Assembly: GCA_003149635.1 (NCBI GenBank)
Contig: QCWI01000004.1
Span: 168,500 to 232,499, forward strand
DNA: 64,000 nt
Source: Fluviicola sp. XM-24bin1
Lineage (GTDB): Bacteria; Bacteroidota; Bacteroidia; Flavobacteriales_D; Crocinitomicaceae
Direction of reading: 5' to 3'
The notes below the pieces were generated by a model, which saw only the letters and a list, made by a program, of their open reading frames with translations, was not told where the DNA came from and searched no databases. How positions within the stretch are numbered: position 1 is the stretch's first letter; each line of letters begins with the position of its first letter. The position numbers were made by a program, and so were the translations under genes. Below are positions 18,129 through 26,388 of this stretch, piece by piece.

Positions 18129-18985
18129 GTAAAGCCAGAGAAATTCTAAGGAAAAGAATCGACGAGGAAATCTTGTTGTATTATCCGGATATTTCCATGT
18201 ATTCTCCAGAATTCTACGAGCGTTTGCTTGTCCGATGGAGCGACGATAGCGTGTTTTCAGAGAAGCATCGTTACGAATTAATCGATCAGTTCATCGACAA
18301 TCCAAAAGAAAAGCGATTTCTGGATATGGCAGCAGGTTGTGGAAGTTTTGTATTGCAGGGACTTCGCAACGGATACAATACTTGGGGCGTTGAACCTGAA
18401 GAATGGAAGCACGACGTAATTGATGCGAAATTCGAAGAAAACGATTACGATAAAGAATGGCGCGATCACATCGTAAAAGGTGTAGGAGAAAAGCTGCCTT
18501 TTGAAGACGAATCATTCGATCATTTCGATAGCTGGCAGACGATAGAGCATGTTGCTGACGAGCGCGATTGCATCCATGAATTGTACCGCGTTTTGAAGAA
18601 AGGTGGCTCTGGAATTCTCCGTGGGCCGGATTACATCTGTTTTTACGAAGGACACTACCGCATGTTCTGGTTTCCGCTGATGGGGAAAGGAAAGTTTGCA
18701 CGATTCTACTTGAAAATGCGCGGCAGACCTTTCGGCGGATTGGATACGTTCCACCCAGTAAATCCTTACAAAACGAGACGCTACTGTCGTGAAGCTGGAT
18801 TTAAAATCATTGACATCAAACGGGAACAGATCTTTCGTGCAGCGAAACGACGCATGCCGATTTTACAGAAACCCATTTTCAAACCTGCCCTTTGGTTTAT
18901 TTACATCGGGTGGGATATGTATCGCGGAATTCGATACGTTGGTCGCAGAGAGGCGACCATCAGCTACCTGCTGGTAAAAGAGTAA
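18125..18985 (+). CDS. SAM-dependent class I methyltransferase
   Basis: 286 aa from ATG 18125, sharing ATGA with the preceding stop. The Rossmann SAM motif is 'KRFLDMAAGCGSFVLQGL' (motif I about residues 64-80), followed by 'TWGVEPEEWK' (acidic loop), 'GEKLPFEDESFDHFDSWQTI' and 'ELYRVLKKGGSGILRGPDY'. It probably O-methylates a sugar of the repeat unit, though the substrate is unknown. The C-terminal part is rich in aromatic and basic residues and may lie against the membrane. Confidence 0.85.
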   Translation: MSKAREILRKRIDEEILLYYPDISMYSPEFYERLLVRWSDDSVFSEKHRYELIDQFIDNPKEKRFLDMAAGCGSFVLQGLRNGYNTWGVEPEEWKHDVIDAKFEENDYDKEWRDHIVKGVGEKLPFEDESFDHFDSWQTIEHVADERDCIHELYRVLKKGGSGILRGPDYICFYEGHYRMFWFPLMGKGKFARFYLKMRGRPFGGLDTFHPVNPYKTRRYCREAGFKIIDIKREQIFRAAKRRMPILQKPIFKPALWFIYIGWDMYRGIRYVGRREATISYLLVKE

Positions 18986-18986
18986 T

Positions 18987-20444
18987 ATGAGTAAGCTTAA
19001 AGCTTTTATTGGTGAAACACTGGTTTACGGTTTCGCGAACGTTTTTTCGCGCGTTTTCGCCATGTTACTCATCCCCCTCTACAAAGATCTCGGTAAAGAT
19101 GTGTACTCGAATTTGGTCATGCTGCAATCGACATTTTCTGTCCTTGCGTTCATGATGGCCTTAAATTCCGGAGTATTCTACTATTACTACGAATACGAAA
19201 AGATGCGCTACCGCAAGTTGATCTTTACCTCGTGGTTTTACTATCAAATAACGATTGCGCTGTTCATCTTTGCGATGCTCTTCCTTTTCCGAGGGCCCGT
19301 CGCCGAATTGTTTATAGTCACTGACACCAACCTTTGGGAGCTGGAAACGGCACTCGTTCTAATCGGGGTGCAATTCTTCCCGTATATCTTTAATATCACC
19401 AATATCAACCTCTTTCGAATTGATCGGAAACCGCGCTTGGTAATGTACATCACCTTGCTAGAAGCGGCATTTACCCTCTTGTTCGTTTGGGGAGGAATTA
19501 CGTTCTATGACTTTGGTTTGGTGGAGATTGTCGCCGCTCAAATTGCCGCGAGAACGATAGTCGCATCGTTGTTCATGAAGTCGGCTGGACTCTACATCAA
19601 AATCTTGAATTTCTCCGCGAAGATGCTCCAGCGATTGCTCGCATTCTCCTGGCCGTTCTTCATTATTAGCGCTTTCTCTTGGGCGATTATCAGTTTGGAC
19701 AAATTCATAGGTGCCGACTTACTTCCGAACAAAGACGATGTCGCCTTGCTAGCATTAGCCATGCAATTGAGCCTTCCAATTGCCGTCTTGGCGGACATGA
19801 TTCGTATGGCCATTGGACCTTTTGTGATGTCAATTCGAAAGGAAGAGGACGCCGATAAATCCTATCAACAAGTATTCGATTTGTCCGTTTTTAGTGGATT
19901 AGGAGTACTACTTGCGTTGATCGTATTCAGCCCATTACTGATCTACGTTCTTGCCGATCATACCTTCCTCGAAGTTCTCAAAGTACTCCCGTTGATTGCA
20001 CTCGCAAGCGTTATTTCATTAATTGCCAATCAATTTGCGATCAGTTTCAGTCTGCAAAAGAAAAATGTGTACATCCTCTATGCTACTGTTTTAGGAGGAA
20101 TCATCGGCTTTGTGATCAACTACGCGTTCATGCCTGGACACGGATTTATTGTTGCTGGAATTTCGCAGATTGTATCGTATATCATCATGGCGATCTTCTT
20201 ATTCGTGATTGGAAAACGAATTACGGAGTTACGATTGAATCTTAAACTGAGTCTCATCCTTCTGTCGATTATAACGGCCTACATCGTATTCCTATTCCTA
20301 ATCATGGAAACTACCCTGCAAGAGAATTATCTCCCAATGATTGGAGGCGGTATTCTTGTTGGAATCGCTATTATTTTCATCTATTTGAAGAGTCAAAATC
20401 TCACTATCAAATCACTTCTCAATAGTGTCTTGAAACGAAAATGA
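18987..20444 (+). CDS. Oligosaccharide flippase family protein (Wzx)
   Basis: 485 aa with 12-14 hydrophobic segments spaced as in MOP-superfamily flippases. The N-terminus 'FIGETLVYGFANVFSRVFAM' and the segment 'FAISFSLQKKNVYILYATVL' are typical of Wzx/RfbX proteins. It should flip undecaprenyl-linked repeat units to the periplasmic face. It starts 1 bp after the methyltransferase stop and overlaps the next glycosyltransferase by 4 bp. Together with the Wzy-like protein it points to a Wzx/Wzy-dependent pathway. Confidence 0.9.
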   Translation: MSKLKAFIGETLVYGFANVFSRVFAMLLIPLYKDLGKDVYSNLVMLQSTFSVLAFMMALNSGVFYYYYEYEKMRYRKLIFTSWFYYQITIALFIFAMLFLFRGPVAELFIVTDTNLWELETALVLIGVQFFPYIFNITNINLFRIDRKPRLVMYITLLEAAFTLLFVWGGITFYDFGLVEIVAAQIAARTIVASLFMKSAGLYIKILNFSAKMLQRLLAFSWPFFIISAFSWAIISLDKFIGADLLPNKDDVALLALAMQLSLPIAVLADMIRMAIGPFVMSIRKEEDADKSYQQVFDLSVFSGLGVLLALIVFSPLLIYVLADHTFLEVLKVLPLIALASVISLIANQFAISFSLQKKNVYILYATVLGGIIGFVINYAFMPGHGFIVAGISQIVSYIIMAIFLFVIGKRITELRLNLKLSLILLSIITAYIVFLFLIMETTLQENYLPMIGGGILVGIAIIFIYLKSQNLTIKSLLNSVLKRK

Positions 20445-21694
20445 AACGCATTCTCATCATATCCTATTTTTATCCGGAATCGGCATTTGTCGGCGGACAG
20501 CGAACGCATTATTGGGCAGAGAATCTACACAAACACGGTTACTACCCAATCGTAGTGACGCGGAATTGGAACAAAGGTCAAACGACACTGACAGAAGAAG
20601 TAGAAGACAATGAAGCGAAGATGGAGAAATTCGATACGCACGAAGTACATCGTTTGCCGTTTGAGCAATCAACACGGGATAAAATGGCAAATAAACCATC
20701 GATGCGCTACTTCCAAAAAGCGCTGACTGTTTGGGAGCTAATTGCCTCCAACTTTCGCTGGAAATCCATTCCTTACAATAACTTTTATCCCTACTGCTCC
20801 AATTTAGTAAAGAATGACTCCATCGATTTGGTGCTTATCTCTGGACGGCCGTTTCAGCAGTTTTATTTCGGATATCTACTGAAGAAGAAGTTCAACGTTC
20901 CCTGGGTTGCCGATTACCGCGACGAATGGAACAGTCATTATCGAATTCAGCCATCTGGCGTGTTGCGAAAAATGATTGCCTCGTTGGAACGAAAAAGTGA
21001 GAAGAAGTGGATTTCTAATGCGAGCGCATTCATCACCGTCTCGGAAGCAGGATTGAATCGATTGGAATCATTCACCAACAAGCCTGGATATGTCGTTAAA
21101 AATGGTTTTGATAGTATTTTAGATAAGGAACAAACAGACGCATCCAAACTCAAAATACTTTACGCGGGAACATTGTACCCGTATCAGGATCTCTCCATAA
21201 TAGAAAAGGCCATTATCGAATTGAATGATCCGAACATTGAGTTTCATATGATCGGTGGCTTCGACACTGAAGCGCTGGAACACTACTACATGACACTCGT
21301 TCAAGAACACCCAAATCACTTCAAGTACGCAGCTAAAGTTCCAAAGGAATCCTTTGAAAAGCTCATGCAAAGCATGGATATTGGAGTACTAACTCCTTAC
21401 AAAAATCTGGACGGTTGTCTACCGGTTAAAACCTATGACTACTATGCCGCCGGACTAAAAATTTTGCTGTGCCGAAGTGACAACGACCTCATGGAACGGT
21501 TCATTCAAGAGACGGAATCTGGAGTGGTGGTAGAAAGTGTGGAAAGCTGCAAGGAATTCTTGCTGCAACAACTAGAATTGAAAGAATCGGGAGGCGAAAT
21601 CTCAGCTCGTAACTACGACTTAGGTCGCGAGTACAGCAGAGCATATCAAACGGAAATCCTTGCTAAAACGCTTGATTCGATCGTCAAGCCATAG
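20441..21694 (+). CDS. Glycosyltransferase family 4-like protein
   Basis: 417 aa, coupled through ATGA to the flippase. The N-terminal acceptor domain 'RILIISYFYPESAFVGGQRT' and 'DLVLISGRPFQQFYFGYLLK' is followed by the donor domain with 'LKILYAGTLYPYQDLSI', 'FHMIGGFDTEALEHYY' and 'PVKTYDYYAAGLKILLCRSD' (the E/D-x7-E-like nucleotide-sugar region is modified). Family GT4 usually gives retaining transfer. Its stop is followed by a 136-bp gap, the first real break in the locus. Confidence 0.85.
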   Translation: MKRILIISYFYPESAFVGGQRTHYWAENLHKHGYYPIVVTRNWNKGQTTLTEEVEDNEAKMEKFDTHEVHRLPFEQSTRDKMANKPSMRYFQKALTVWELIASNFRWKSIPYNNFYPYCSNLVKNDSIDLVLISGRPFQQFYFGYLLKKKFNVPWVADYRDEWNSHYRIQPSGVLRKMIASLERKSEKKWISNASAFITVSEAGLNRLESFTNKPGYVVKNGFDSILDKEQTDASKLKILYAGTLYPYQDLSIIEKAIIELNDPNIEFHMIGGFDTEALEHYYMTLVQEHPNHFKYAAKVPKESFEKLMQSMDIGVLTPYKNLDGCLPVKTYDYYAAGLKILLCRSDNDLMERFIQETESGVVVESVESCKEFLLQQLELKESGGEISARNYDLGREYSRAYQTEILAKTLDSIVKP

Positions 21695-21813
21695 AATATG
21701 ACAATTCCTTAATACACCAAGGCAAGGGCTCAAAACATGCGTATTTGTACGCAATTTCATCCTGACCGAGTCAAAAACTGTGATTTAGAGTTAATATTCT
21801 GGAAAAGAAACCA

Positions 21814-21821
21814 TAATTTTG
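21814..21821 (+). promoter_or_regulatory. -7 box before the zinc-ribbon methyltransferase
   Basis: TAATTTTG is a perfect TAnnTTTG match. A TTA (for TTG) lies 20 nt upstream at 21791. The box ends 9 nt before ATG 21831 and would give a very short leader. It likely starts a second transcription unit of the polysaccharide locus. Confidence 0.5.
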
Positions 21822-21830
21822 CGGAGCAAC

Positions 21831-22712
21831 ATGCCTGCGACTAACACACATACCAGCTGCTTAATCTGCAATTCTACCCAACTTGAAAAACTCGCAAATT
21901 ACACCGAGGTTGGATTGGTGAAGTGCAATTCGTGTAGTTTCGTTTTCTCGGAATGCATCCCGTCTATACAGGAACTCGTTGATTACTACTCGAATAACTA
22001 CGAGCGAACGAGTTACCTCTCCCCGATTACAGTGAAACGTTTCAATGAAATTCTGGATCGATTTGAGCCATTCCGTAAAACTGGAAAATTGTTAGACATT
22101 GGCGCAGGCTACGGATTCTTCATGGAAGTGGCAAAAGAACGAGGCTGGGATGTTTACGGATCGGAGCTCACTGACGAAGCGGTAAATCATTGTGAAGGCA
22201 AAGGATTGAAGATGTACAAGGGCGAATTCCACAAATTGGATTTGGAACCCGAATCTTTCGATGTCATAGTCTCGATTGAAGTTCTAGAACACCTCAACAC
22301 ACCTGTTCAATATGCTAACAAAGCCAAAGAGATCTTGAGAAAAGGTGGAGTCCTTTATTTGACAACTCCGAACTTTAATTCCATTTTGAGATATCGCTTG
22401 AAAGAGCAGTACAACGTGATTGAATATCCGAATCACTTGTGTTATTATACTCCACAGACCTTGAATAATCTTTTCGCAACGCACGGCTTTAACAAGTTGG
22501 ACATCAAAACAACTGGAATCAGTTTGACACGTTTGCGCACTAGTAAAGGGAAAAGCGATCAGGAATTTGTGTGTGAAACGTCCGATGACGAGATGCTCCG
22601 CTATCGAATAGAAAAAAATCCTGCTTTGAAGGTGATGAAATCTTCCACCAACGGCGTTTTAAATCTGCTAAAAAAAGGAGATAGTCTTAAAGGTTATTTC
22701 CAAAAGAAGTAG
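21831..22712 (+). CDS. Zinc-ribbon plus SAM-dependent methyltransferase
   Basis: 293 aa from ATG 21831; the in-frame TTG at 21819 lies inside the -7 box and is less likely. Residues 8-40 hold two CxxC pairs ('CLICNS', 'CNSCSFVFSE') forming a probable zinc ribbon. A class I methyltransferase follows with 'KLLDIGAGYGFFMEVAKERG', 'VYGSELTDEAV', 'FDVIVSIEVLEHLNTP' and 'LRKGGVLYLTTPNFN'. Related two-domain proteins act on deoxysugars or amines in surface-glycan clusters. It is 10 bp from asnB. Confidence 0.85.
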   Translation: MPATNTHTSCLICNSTQLEKLANYTEVGLVKCNSCSFVFSECIPSIQELVDYYSNNYERTSYLSPITVKRFNEILDRFEPFRKTGKLLDIGAGYGFFMEVAKERGWDVYGSELTDEAVNHCEGKGLKMYKGEFHKLDLEPESFDVIVSIEVLEHLNTPVQYANKAKEILRKGGVLYLTTPNFNSILRYRLKEQYNVIEYPNHLCYYTPQTLNNLFATHGFNKLDIKTTGISLTRLRTSKGKSDQEFVCETSDDEMLRYRIEKNPALKVMKSSTNGVLNLLKKGDSLKGYFQKK

Positions 22713-22717
22713 ATTTG
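22710..22717 (+). promoter_or_regulatory. Possible -7 box overlapping the methyltransferase stop, before asnB
   Basis: TAGATTTG matches TAnnTTTG exactly; its first three bases are the stop codon of the preceding gene. It ends 5 nt before the asnB ATG, so a transcript from it would be leaderless. A -33 element is not evident. Confidence 0.3.
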
Positions 22718-22722
22718 TAAGC

Positions 22723-24624
22723 ATGTGCGGAATCGCAGGTTTTATTGACTTCAACAAAAGCTCAGATCGGAAACATATCGTGGCAATGACGGACACCATG
22801 TTTCATCGTGGCCCCGACGGTTCTGACTATCAATTCTTAGAAACTTCAAAAGCTCAGATTGGACTTGGACATCGACGTTTGTCAATCATTGATTTGAGTG
22901 AGCACGGTGCCCAGCCGATGCAATTTGATGATCTCTGGGTGACCTTCAACGGAGAGATCTACAATTTTCAGGAAATAAAAGATGAACTTATTAAGCTGGG
23001 ACATAAATTCACCGGCGGATCTGATACAGAAATGATTCTTCATGCGTATCAGGAATGGGGCGTTGAGTGCGTACACCGATTCATCGGTATGTTCGCCATC
23101 GTTTTGGTGGATTTATCCAAGAATGAAGTGTATTTGCTTCGCGATCGACCTGGTGTAAAGCCGTTGTTCGTGTATTGGAACCAAGGTATTTTGATGTACG
23201 CTTCTGAATTGAAGGCCTTTCACGAGCATCCTGCTTTCGAGAAGGAAATTGATAAAGACGCTGTTAGTGCCTTTCTTCAGTACGGAAACGTTCCATCACC
23301 ACATTGTATTTTCAAGAATTGTTTCAAGGTCAAACCCGGGCATTATCACGTTTTAAAATTGGACGATCAATCAATTTCAGAGAAGCAATATTGGAACGTG
23401 TATGATGCGTACAACGCACCTAAATCGACTGTTGATTACGATATAGCGAAATCTGAAGTGAAATCATTATTGCACTCTGCCTTCAATTACCGAATGGTTG
23501 CGGATGTACCTGTTGGCGTATTTCTCAGCGGTGGATTCGATAGCAGCTGCGTAACTGCCATTTTACAGAGCGATCGCACGGATAAATTGAAAACCTTTAC
23601 GATCGGTGTTCCAGACATTGGTTTGAACGAAGCGCCCTATGCAAAAGACATCGCAGCGCATTTGGGTACGGATCATCACGAGTTCGAATGCACCGAAAAG
23701 GAAGTTTTCGAACACATTCACGATCTTCCGTTCTATTACGATGAACCTTTTGCTGATTCCAGTGCCATCCCAACGACTTTGGTTTCAAAAATGGCACGCG
23801 AACACGTTACTGTAGCCCTCAGCGCAGACGGAGGCGACGAAATATTTGCGGGTTACAATCGCTACGATTACCTGCATCGATACAGCAAAAAACTGAACAA
23901 AATTCCGGGATTTGTGCGACAAGCGATGGTTGGAACGATGAATGTGGTTCCTTCGAATCGAATTCCAGTCTTGCGTAACAAATACAACTTTCACAACCGA
24001 TACGAGAAGCTCAAGCAGGTCTTAAAAAATCCTTCTAACCGGGAAATCATGCTCAGCTTGAGTCAACAATTCACCGATAAGCAAATGCGCAAGATCATGC
24101 AACACGATCCCAAGCAACTGGAAACGATGTTTCTTTCGGATGAATTGAATATGGACATCAACAGTCCGTTGGGATACATGCAGGCCATCGATTTCCAAAC
24201 CTACTTGCTGGATGATATCATGCAAAAAGTAGATCGCGCAACAATGACCGTGAGCTTGGAAGGACGTGAACCTTTGCTAGACCATCGAATCGTTGAATAC
24301 GTCGCTCCCCTGCCAGACTCGTACAAGTATCACGACGGAATCAAGAAGCGGATGCTCCGCGACATCGTGTACGATTATCTACCGGAATCTCTCATGGATC
24401 GCCCCAAAATGGGCTTCGCAATTCCAATTGCCCAATGGCTCCAAACCGATCTCCGTGATATAGTTCACGATCACATCAACGAGAAAAACATCACCGAACA
24501 GGGCCTTTTCGATTGGAAGGAAATCAAATCAATCCACGATGCATTCTACGGCGGCAAAAAAGAATACGACATGAAACTTTGGTACGTTTTGATGTTCCAG
24601 ATGTGGTATGAACGGTGGATGTAA
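22723..24624 (+). CDS. asnB: Asparagine synthetase B-type glutamine amidotransferase
   Basis: 633 aa. It starts MCGIAGF, so the catalytic Cys2 of the class II glutaminase is present, with 'FHRGPDG', 'LGHRRLSIIDLS', 'FNGEIYNF' and 'GSDTEMILH' of the Ntn domain. The synthetase PP-loop 'GVFLSGGFDSSCV' is near residues 264-276, with 'ALSADGGDEIFAGYNRY' further on and the C-terminal 'RPKMGFAIPI'. It could make asparagine, but AsnB homologues inside glycan loci (WbpS-like) amidate sugar acids. With the C5-epimerase-like protein, uronamide formation is plausible. The stop is followed by a hairpin and the four-helix-bundle cassette. Confidence 0.9.
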   Translation: MCGIAGFIDFNKSSDRKHIVAMTDTMFHRGPDGSDYQFLETSKAQIGLGHRRLSIIDLSEHGAQPMQFDDLWVTFNGEIYNFQEIKDELIKLGHKFTGGSDTEMILHAYQEWGVECVHRFIGMFAIVLVDLSKNEVYLLRDRPGVKPLFVYWNQGILMYASELKAFHEHPAFEKEIDKDAVSAFLQYGNVPSPHCIFKNCFKVKPGHYHVLKLDDQSISEKQYWNVYDAYNAPKSTVDYDIAKSEVKSLLHSAFNYRMVADVPVGVFLSGGFDSSCVTAILQSDRTDKLKTFTIGVPDIGLNEAPYAKDIAAHLGTDHHEFECTEKEVFEHIHDLPFYYDEPFADSSAIPTTLVSKMAREHVTVALSADGGDEIFAGYNRYDYLHRYSKKLNKIPGFVRQAMVGTMNVVPSNRIPVLRNKYNFHNRYEKLKQVLKNPSNREIMLSLSQQFTDKQMRKIMQHDPKQLETMFLSDELNMDINSPLGYMQAIDFQTYLLDDIMQKVDRATMTVSLEGREPLLDHRIVEYVAPLPDSYKYHDGIKKRMLRDIVYDYLPESLMDRPKMGFAIPIAQWLQTDLRDIVHDHINEKNITEQGLFDWKEIKSIHDAFYGGKKEYDMKLWYVLMFQMWYERWM

Positions 24625-24635
24625 GTGAAGTAGTG

Positions 24636-24678
24636 AGATGCGCACGCTGAGCTTAGCCGAAGTGTGAGCGCGACATCT
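24636..24678. repeat. Imperfect palindrome after asnB, related to terminator repeats
   Basis: AGATG at 24636-24640 pairs with CATCT at 24674-24678, enclosing GCGC/GCGC and CACGCT/AGTGTG pairs around a loop. On the minus strand its core reads CACTTCGgctaaGCTCAG, closely similar to the CACTTCGagaacCTCAG core of the terminator stems at 34.4 and 43.7 kb. No T-run follows on the plus strand, so its role as terminator is unclear. Confidence 0.6.
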
Positions 24679-24680
24679 TA

Positions 24681-24706
24681 AATTATAAGTTCCAGAGTTA
24701 TGAATT
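24681..24706 (+). repeat. Left 26-bp inverted repeat of four-helix-bundle cassette
   Basis: This 26-mer begins AATTATAAGTTCCAGAG and is matched, in reverse complement and with a single mismatch, by 25134-25159. The two arms bracket the promoter and ORF of the four-helix-bundle gene, 427 bp apart. Confidence 0.85.
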
Positions 24707-24711
24707 ATGAA

Positions 24712-24740
24712 TTGATGCTTGGTGGATAAGGATATTTTTG
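24712..24740 (+). promoter_or_regulatory. Promoter inside the four-helix-bundle cassette
   Basis: TTG at 24712-24714 and a perfect -7 box TATTTTTG at 24733-24740 are separated by 18 nt. The predicted start lies 30-35 nt before the ATG at 24780. It gives the cassette transcription independent of asnB. Confidence 0.6.
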
Positions 24741-24779
24741 GTTAACTTTTATAAGATCAATCTAAAAACCTACCACTAA

Positions 24780-25142
24780 ATGAAAAGCATTATTCATGAG
24801 AAGAGCTTTCAATTCGCTGTTGACATTGTACGTCTCTCTCAAAGTTTAATCTCTCGGAACGAATTTATATTATCCAAACAGATCATGCGCTCCGGAACCA
24901 CAGTGGGTGCTAATATTCGAGAGTCAAAAAATGCAGAATCAAAAAGAGATTTCATTCATAAATTGAGTATTTCTCAAAAGGAATGTGATGAAACTCTTTA
25001 CTAGTTAGATTTGCTTTATCAAACAGATTATATTCACGAATCATTACATTTGGAGTTAAGTACAAAAGCAACTGAAATTCTGAGGATATTAAGAAGCATA
25101 ATTCTCAGTACCAAAAACAAAATGAGACAAAGCAATTCATAA
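24780..25142 (+). pseudogene. Four-helix-bundle (23S rRNA intervening-sequence-type) protein with internal amber stop
   Basis: The frame encodes 120 aa of a four-helix-bundle protein but carries TAG at 25002-25004 after codon 74. Upstream: 'MKSIIHEKSFQFAVDIV', 'LSKQIMRSGTTVGANIRESK', 'FIHKLSISQKECDETLY'. Downstream in the same frame: 'LDLLYQTDYIHESLHLEL', 'ATEILRILRSIILSTKNK', ending at TAA 25142. Family members have Tyr-Trp at the interruption, so TGG to TAG is the simplest explanation. Without suppression only three of the helices are made. The fold is shared by proteins encoded within rRNA intervening sequences and by the Avd accessory protein of diversity-generating retroelements. The last codons lie within the right inverted repeat. 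Confidence 0.85.
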
Positions 25143-25159
25143 CTCTGGAACTCATAATT
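25134..25159 (-). repeat. Right 26-bp inverted repeat of four-helix-bundle cassette
   Basis: Reverse complement of the left arm at 24681-24706 with one mismatch in 26. It overlaps the final three codons of the interrupted ORF and ends 12 bp before the ATC codon that stands where the next glycosyltransferase should start. Confidence 0.85.
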
Positions 25160-25203
25160 CATAACTAGTAATCAAGAAAGTTTTATATATATCATACGAC
25201 GGA

Positions 25204-26388
25204 ATGACCGACCCTCTCGGACAGTCGCAGGTGTTGCCGTATATTAAGATGCTGTCCAGGCATGGATACAAGTTTCATTTGATCAGTTATGAGAAACCTG
25301 ATCGTTTTGCGAAGCACAAAAAAGTGATTCAAGAGATTTGTGATGAGGATGGAATTTATTGGCATCCGCAGCATTACGCTCAAGGAAAAGGACTGAAAAA
25401 TACCTTGAGGCAAGTACGTCGATTGAACAAAGTCGCTTTCTATCTGCATTGCAAGCACAATTTCGATATAGTTCATTGCCGCAGTTATATCTCAGCTTTG
25501 GCGGGAATGCGCATGAAGGCAAAATTCGGAACCAAGTTCATTTTTGACATGCGCGGTTTTTGGGCCGATGAACGCGTTGATGGTGGATTGTGGGATTTGA
25601 ACAACTTTCTTTACAAGCGCATTTACAATTATTTCAAACGGAAAGAACGCGCATTTCTTAAAGAAGCGGATTATGTGATTTCCCTCACAGAAAACGGTAA
25701 AAATGAAATGCTCTCTTGGCCTTCTACCGATTCCGATATCCGGATCAAAGTAATTCCGTGTTGTACGAATCTTGAATTGTTTGATCCCTCGAAAATCTCA
25801 GAAGAGCTCAAGGAAGCGTGTCGTAATAAAGTGGGAATCAACAAGGATCAGTTTGTGCTTGGATACATCGGATCGATTGGAACATGGTACATGTTACCCG
25901 AAATGATGGATTACTTCAAAGAATTGCAGGCTGAGAAACCAAACGCGAAGTTTTTGTTTGTTACAGCGGAATCGGAAGAGCGACTCAAAGAAGTAGCCAA
26001 GGAGAAGGGAATCGATCCAAGTGCCATTACGGTAATTTCTGTGCTTCACCATGAAGTTCCGCATTACATCTCGTTGATGAACGCGTCCATCTTCTTTATC
26101 AAGCCATCGTATTCTAAAAAAGCCTCTTCTCCGACCAAACAAGGGGAGATTATGGCAATGGGCGTACCGTTGATTTGCAACTCAAATGTTGGGGATACCG
26201 ATTTGATTGTTTCCAACTACAAAGCAGGAAAAGTCATCGATGCTTTTGATATTCAGACGTACAAAGACAATCTCATTGATCCAAACGAATTCGATTCCAA
26301 GGAAATTGCCGCTGGAGCTAAAGATTATTTTGCTCTTTCTGAAGGAGTGAATCGGTTCCTAGACGTTTATGCAAAAATCTATGAGTAA
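25204..26388 (+). CDS. Glycosyltransferase family 4-like protein, start codon lost or non-canonical
   Basis: 394 aa from the first available ATG 25204, 'MTDPLGQSQVLPYIKML'. Homologues normally read M-K-K-V-L-Y-I-S-Y-D-G before this point. The same frame upstream (25171-25203) encodes I-K-K-V-L-Y-I-S-Y-D-G, with ATC where ATG is expected, and no ATG, GTG or TTG before a stop at 25162. Either ATC initiates, or an internal start yields a protein missing the first beta-strand of the Rossmann domain. The remainder is intact: 'FIFDMRGFWADERVDGGLW', 'VLGYIGSIGTWYMLPEMMDY', 'SPTKQGEIMAMGVPLICNSN'. The likely role is sugar addition to the repeat unit. Confidence 0.85.
   Translation: MTDPLGQSQVLPYIKMLSRHGYKFHLISYEKPDRFAKHKKVIQEICDEDGIYWHPQHYAQGKGLKNTLRQVRRLNKVAFYLHCKHNFDIVHCRSYISALAGMRMKAKFGTKFIFDMRGFWADERVDGGLWDLNNFLYKRIYNYFKRKERAFLKEADYVISLTENGKNEMLSWPSTDSDIRIKVIPCCTNLELFDPSKISEELKEACRNKVGINKDQFVLGYIGSIGTWYMLPEMMDYFKELQAEKPNAKFLFVTAESEERLKEVAKEKGIDPSAITVISVLHHEVPHYISLMNASIFFIKPSYSKKASSPTKQGEIMAMGVPLICNSNVGDTDLIVSNYKAGKVIDAFDIQTYKDNLIDPNEFDSKEIAAGAKDYFALSEGVNRFLDVYAKIYE

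Noticed and set aside
24780-25142. Diversity-generating retroelement accessory (Avd) interpretation of the four-helix-bundle gene
   Set aside because: No reverse transcriptase, template repeat or variable repeat was found nearby, so the IVS-type cassette reading is preferred.
24625-25203. Insertion sequence
   Set aside because: Inverted repeats are present, but no transposase is encoded and no target-site duplication was found outside the arms.
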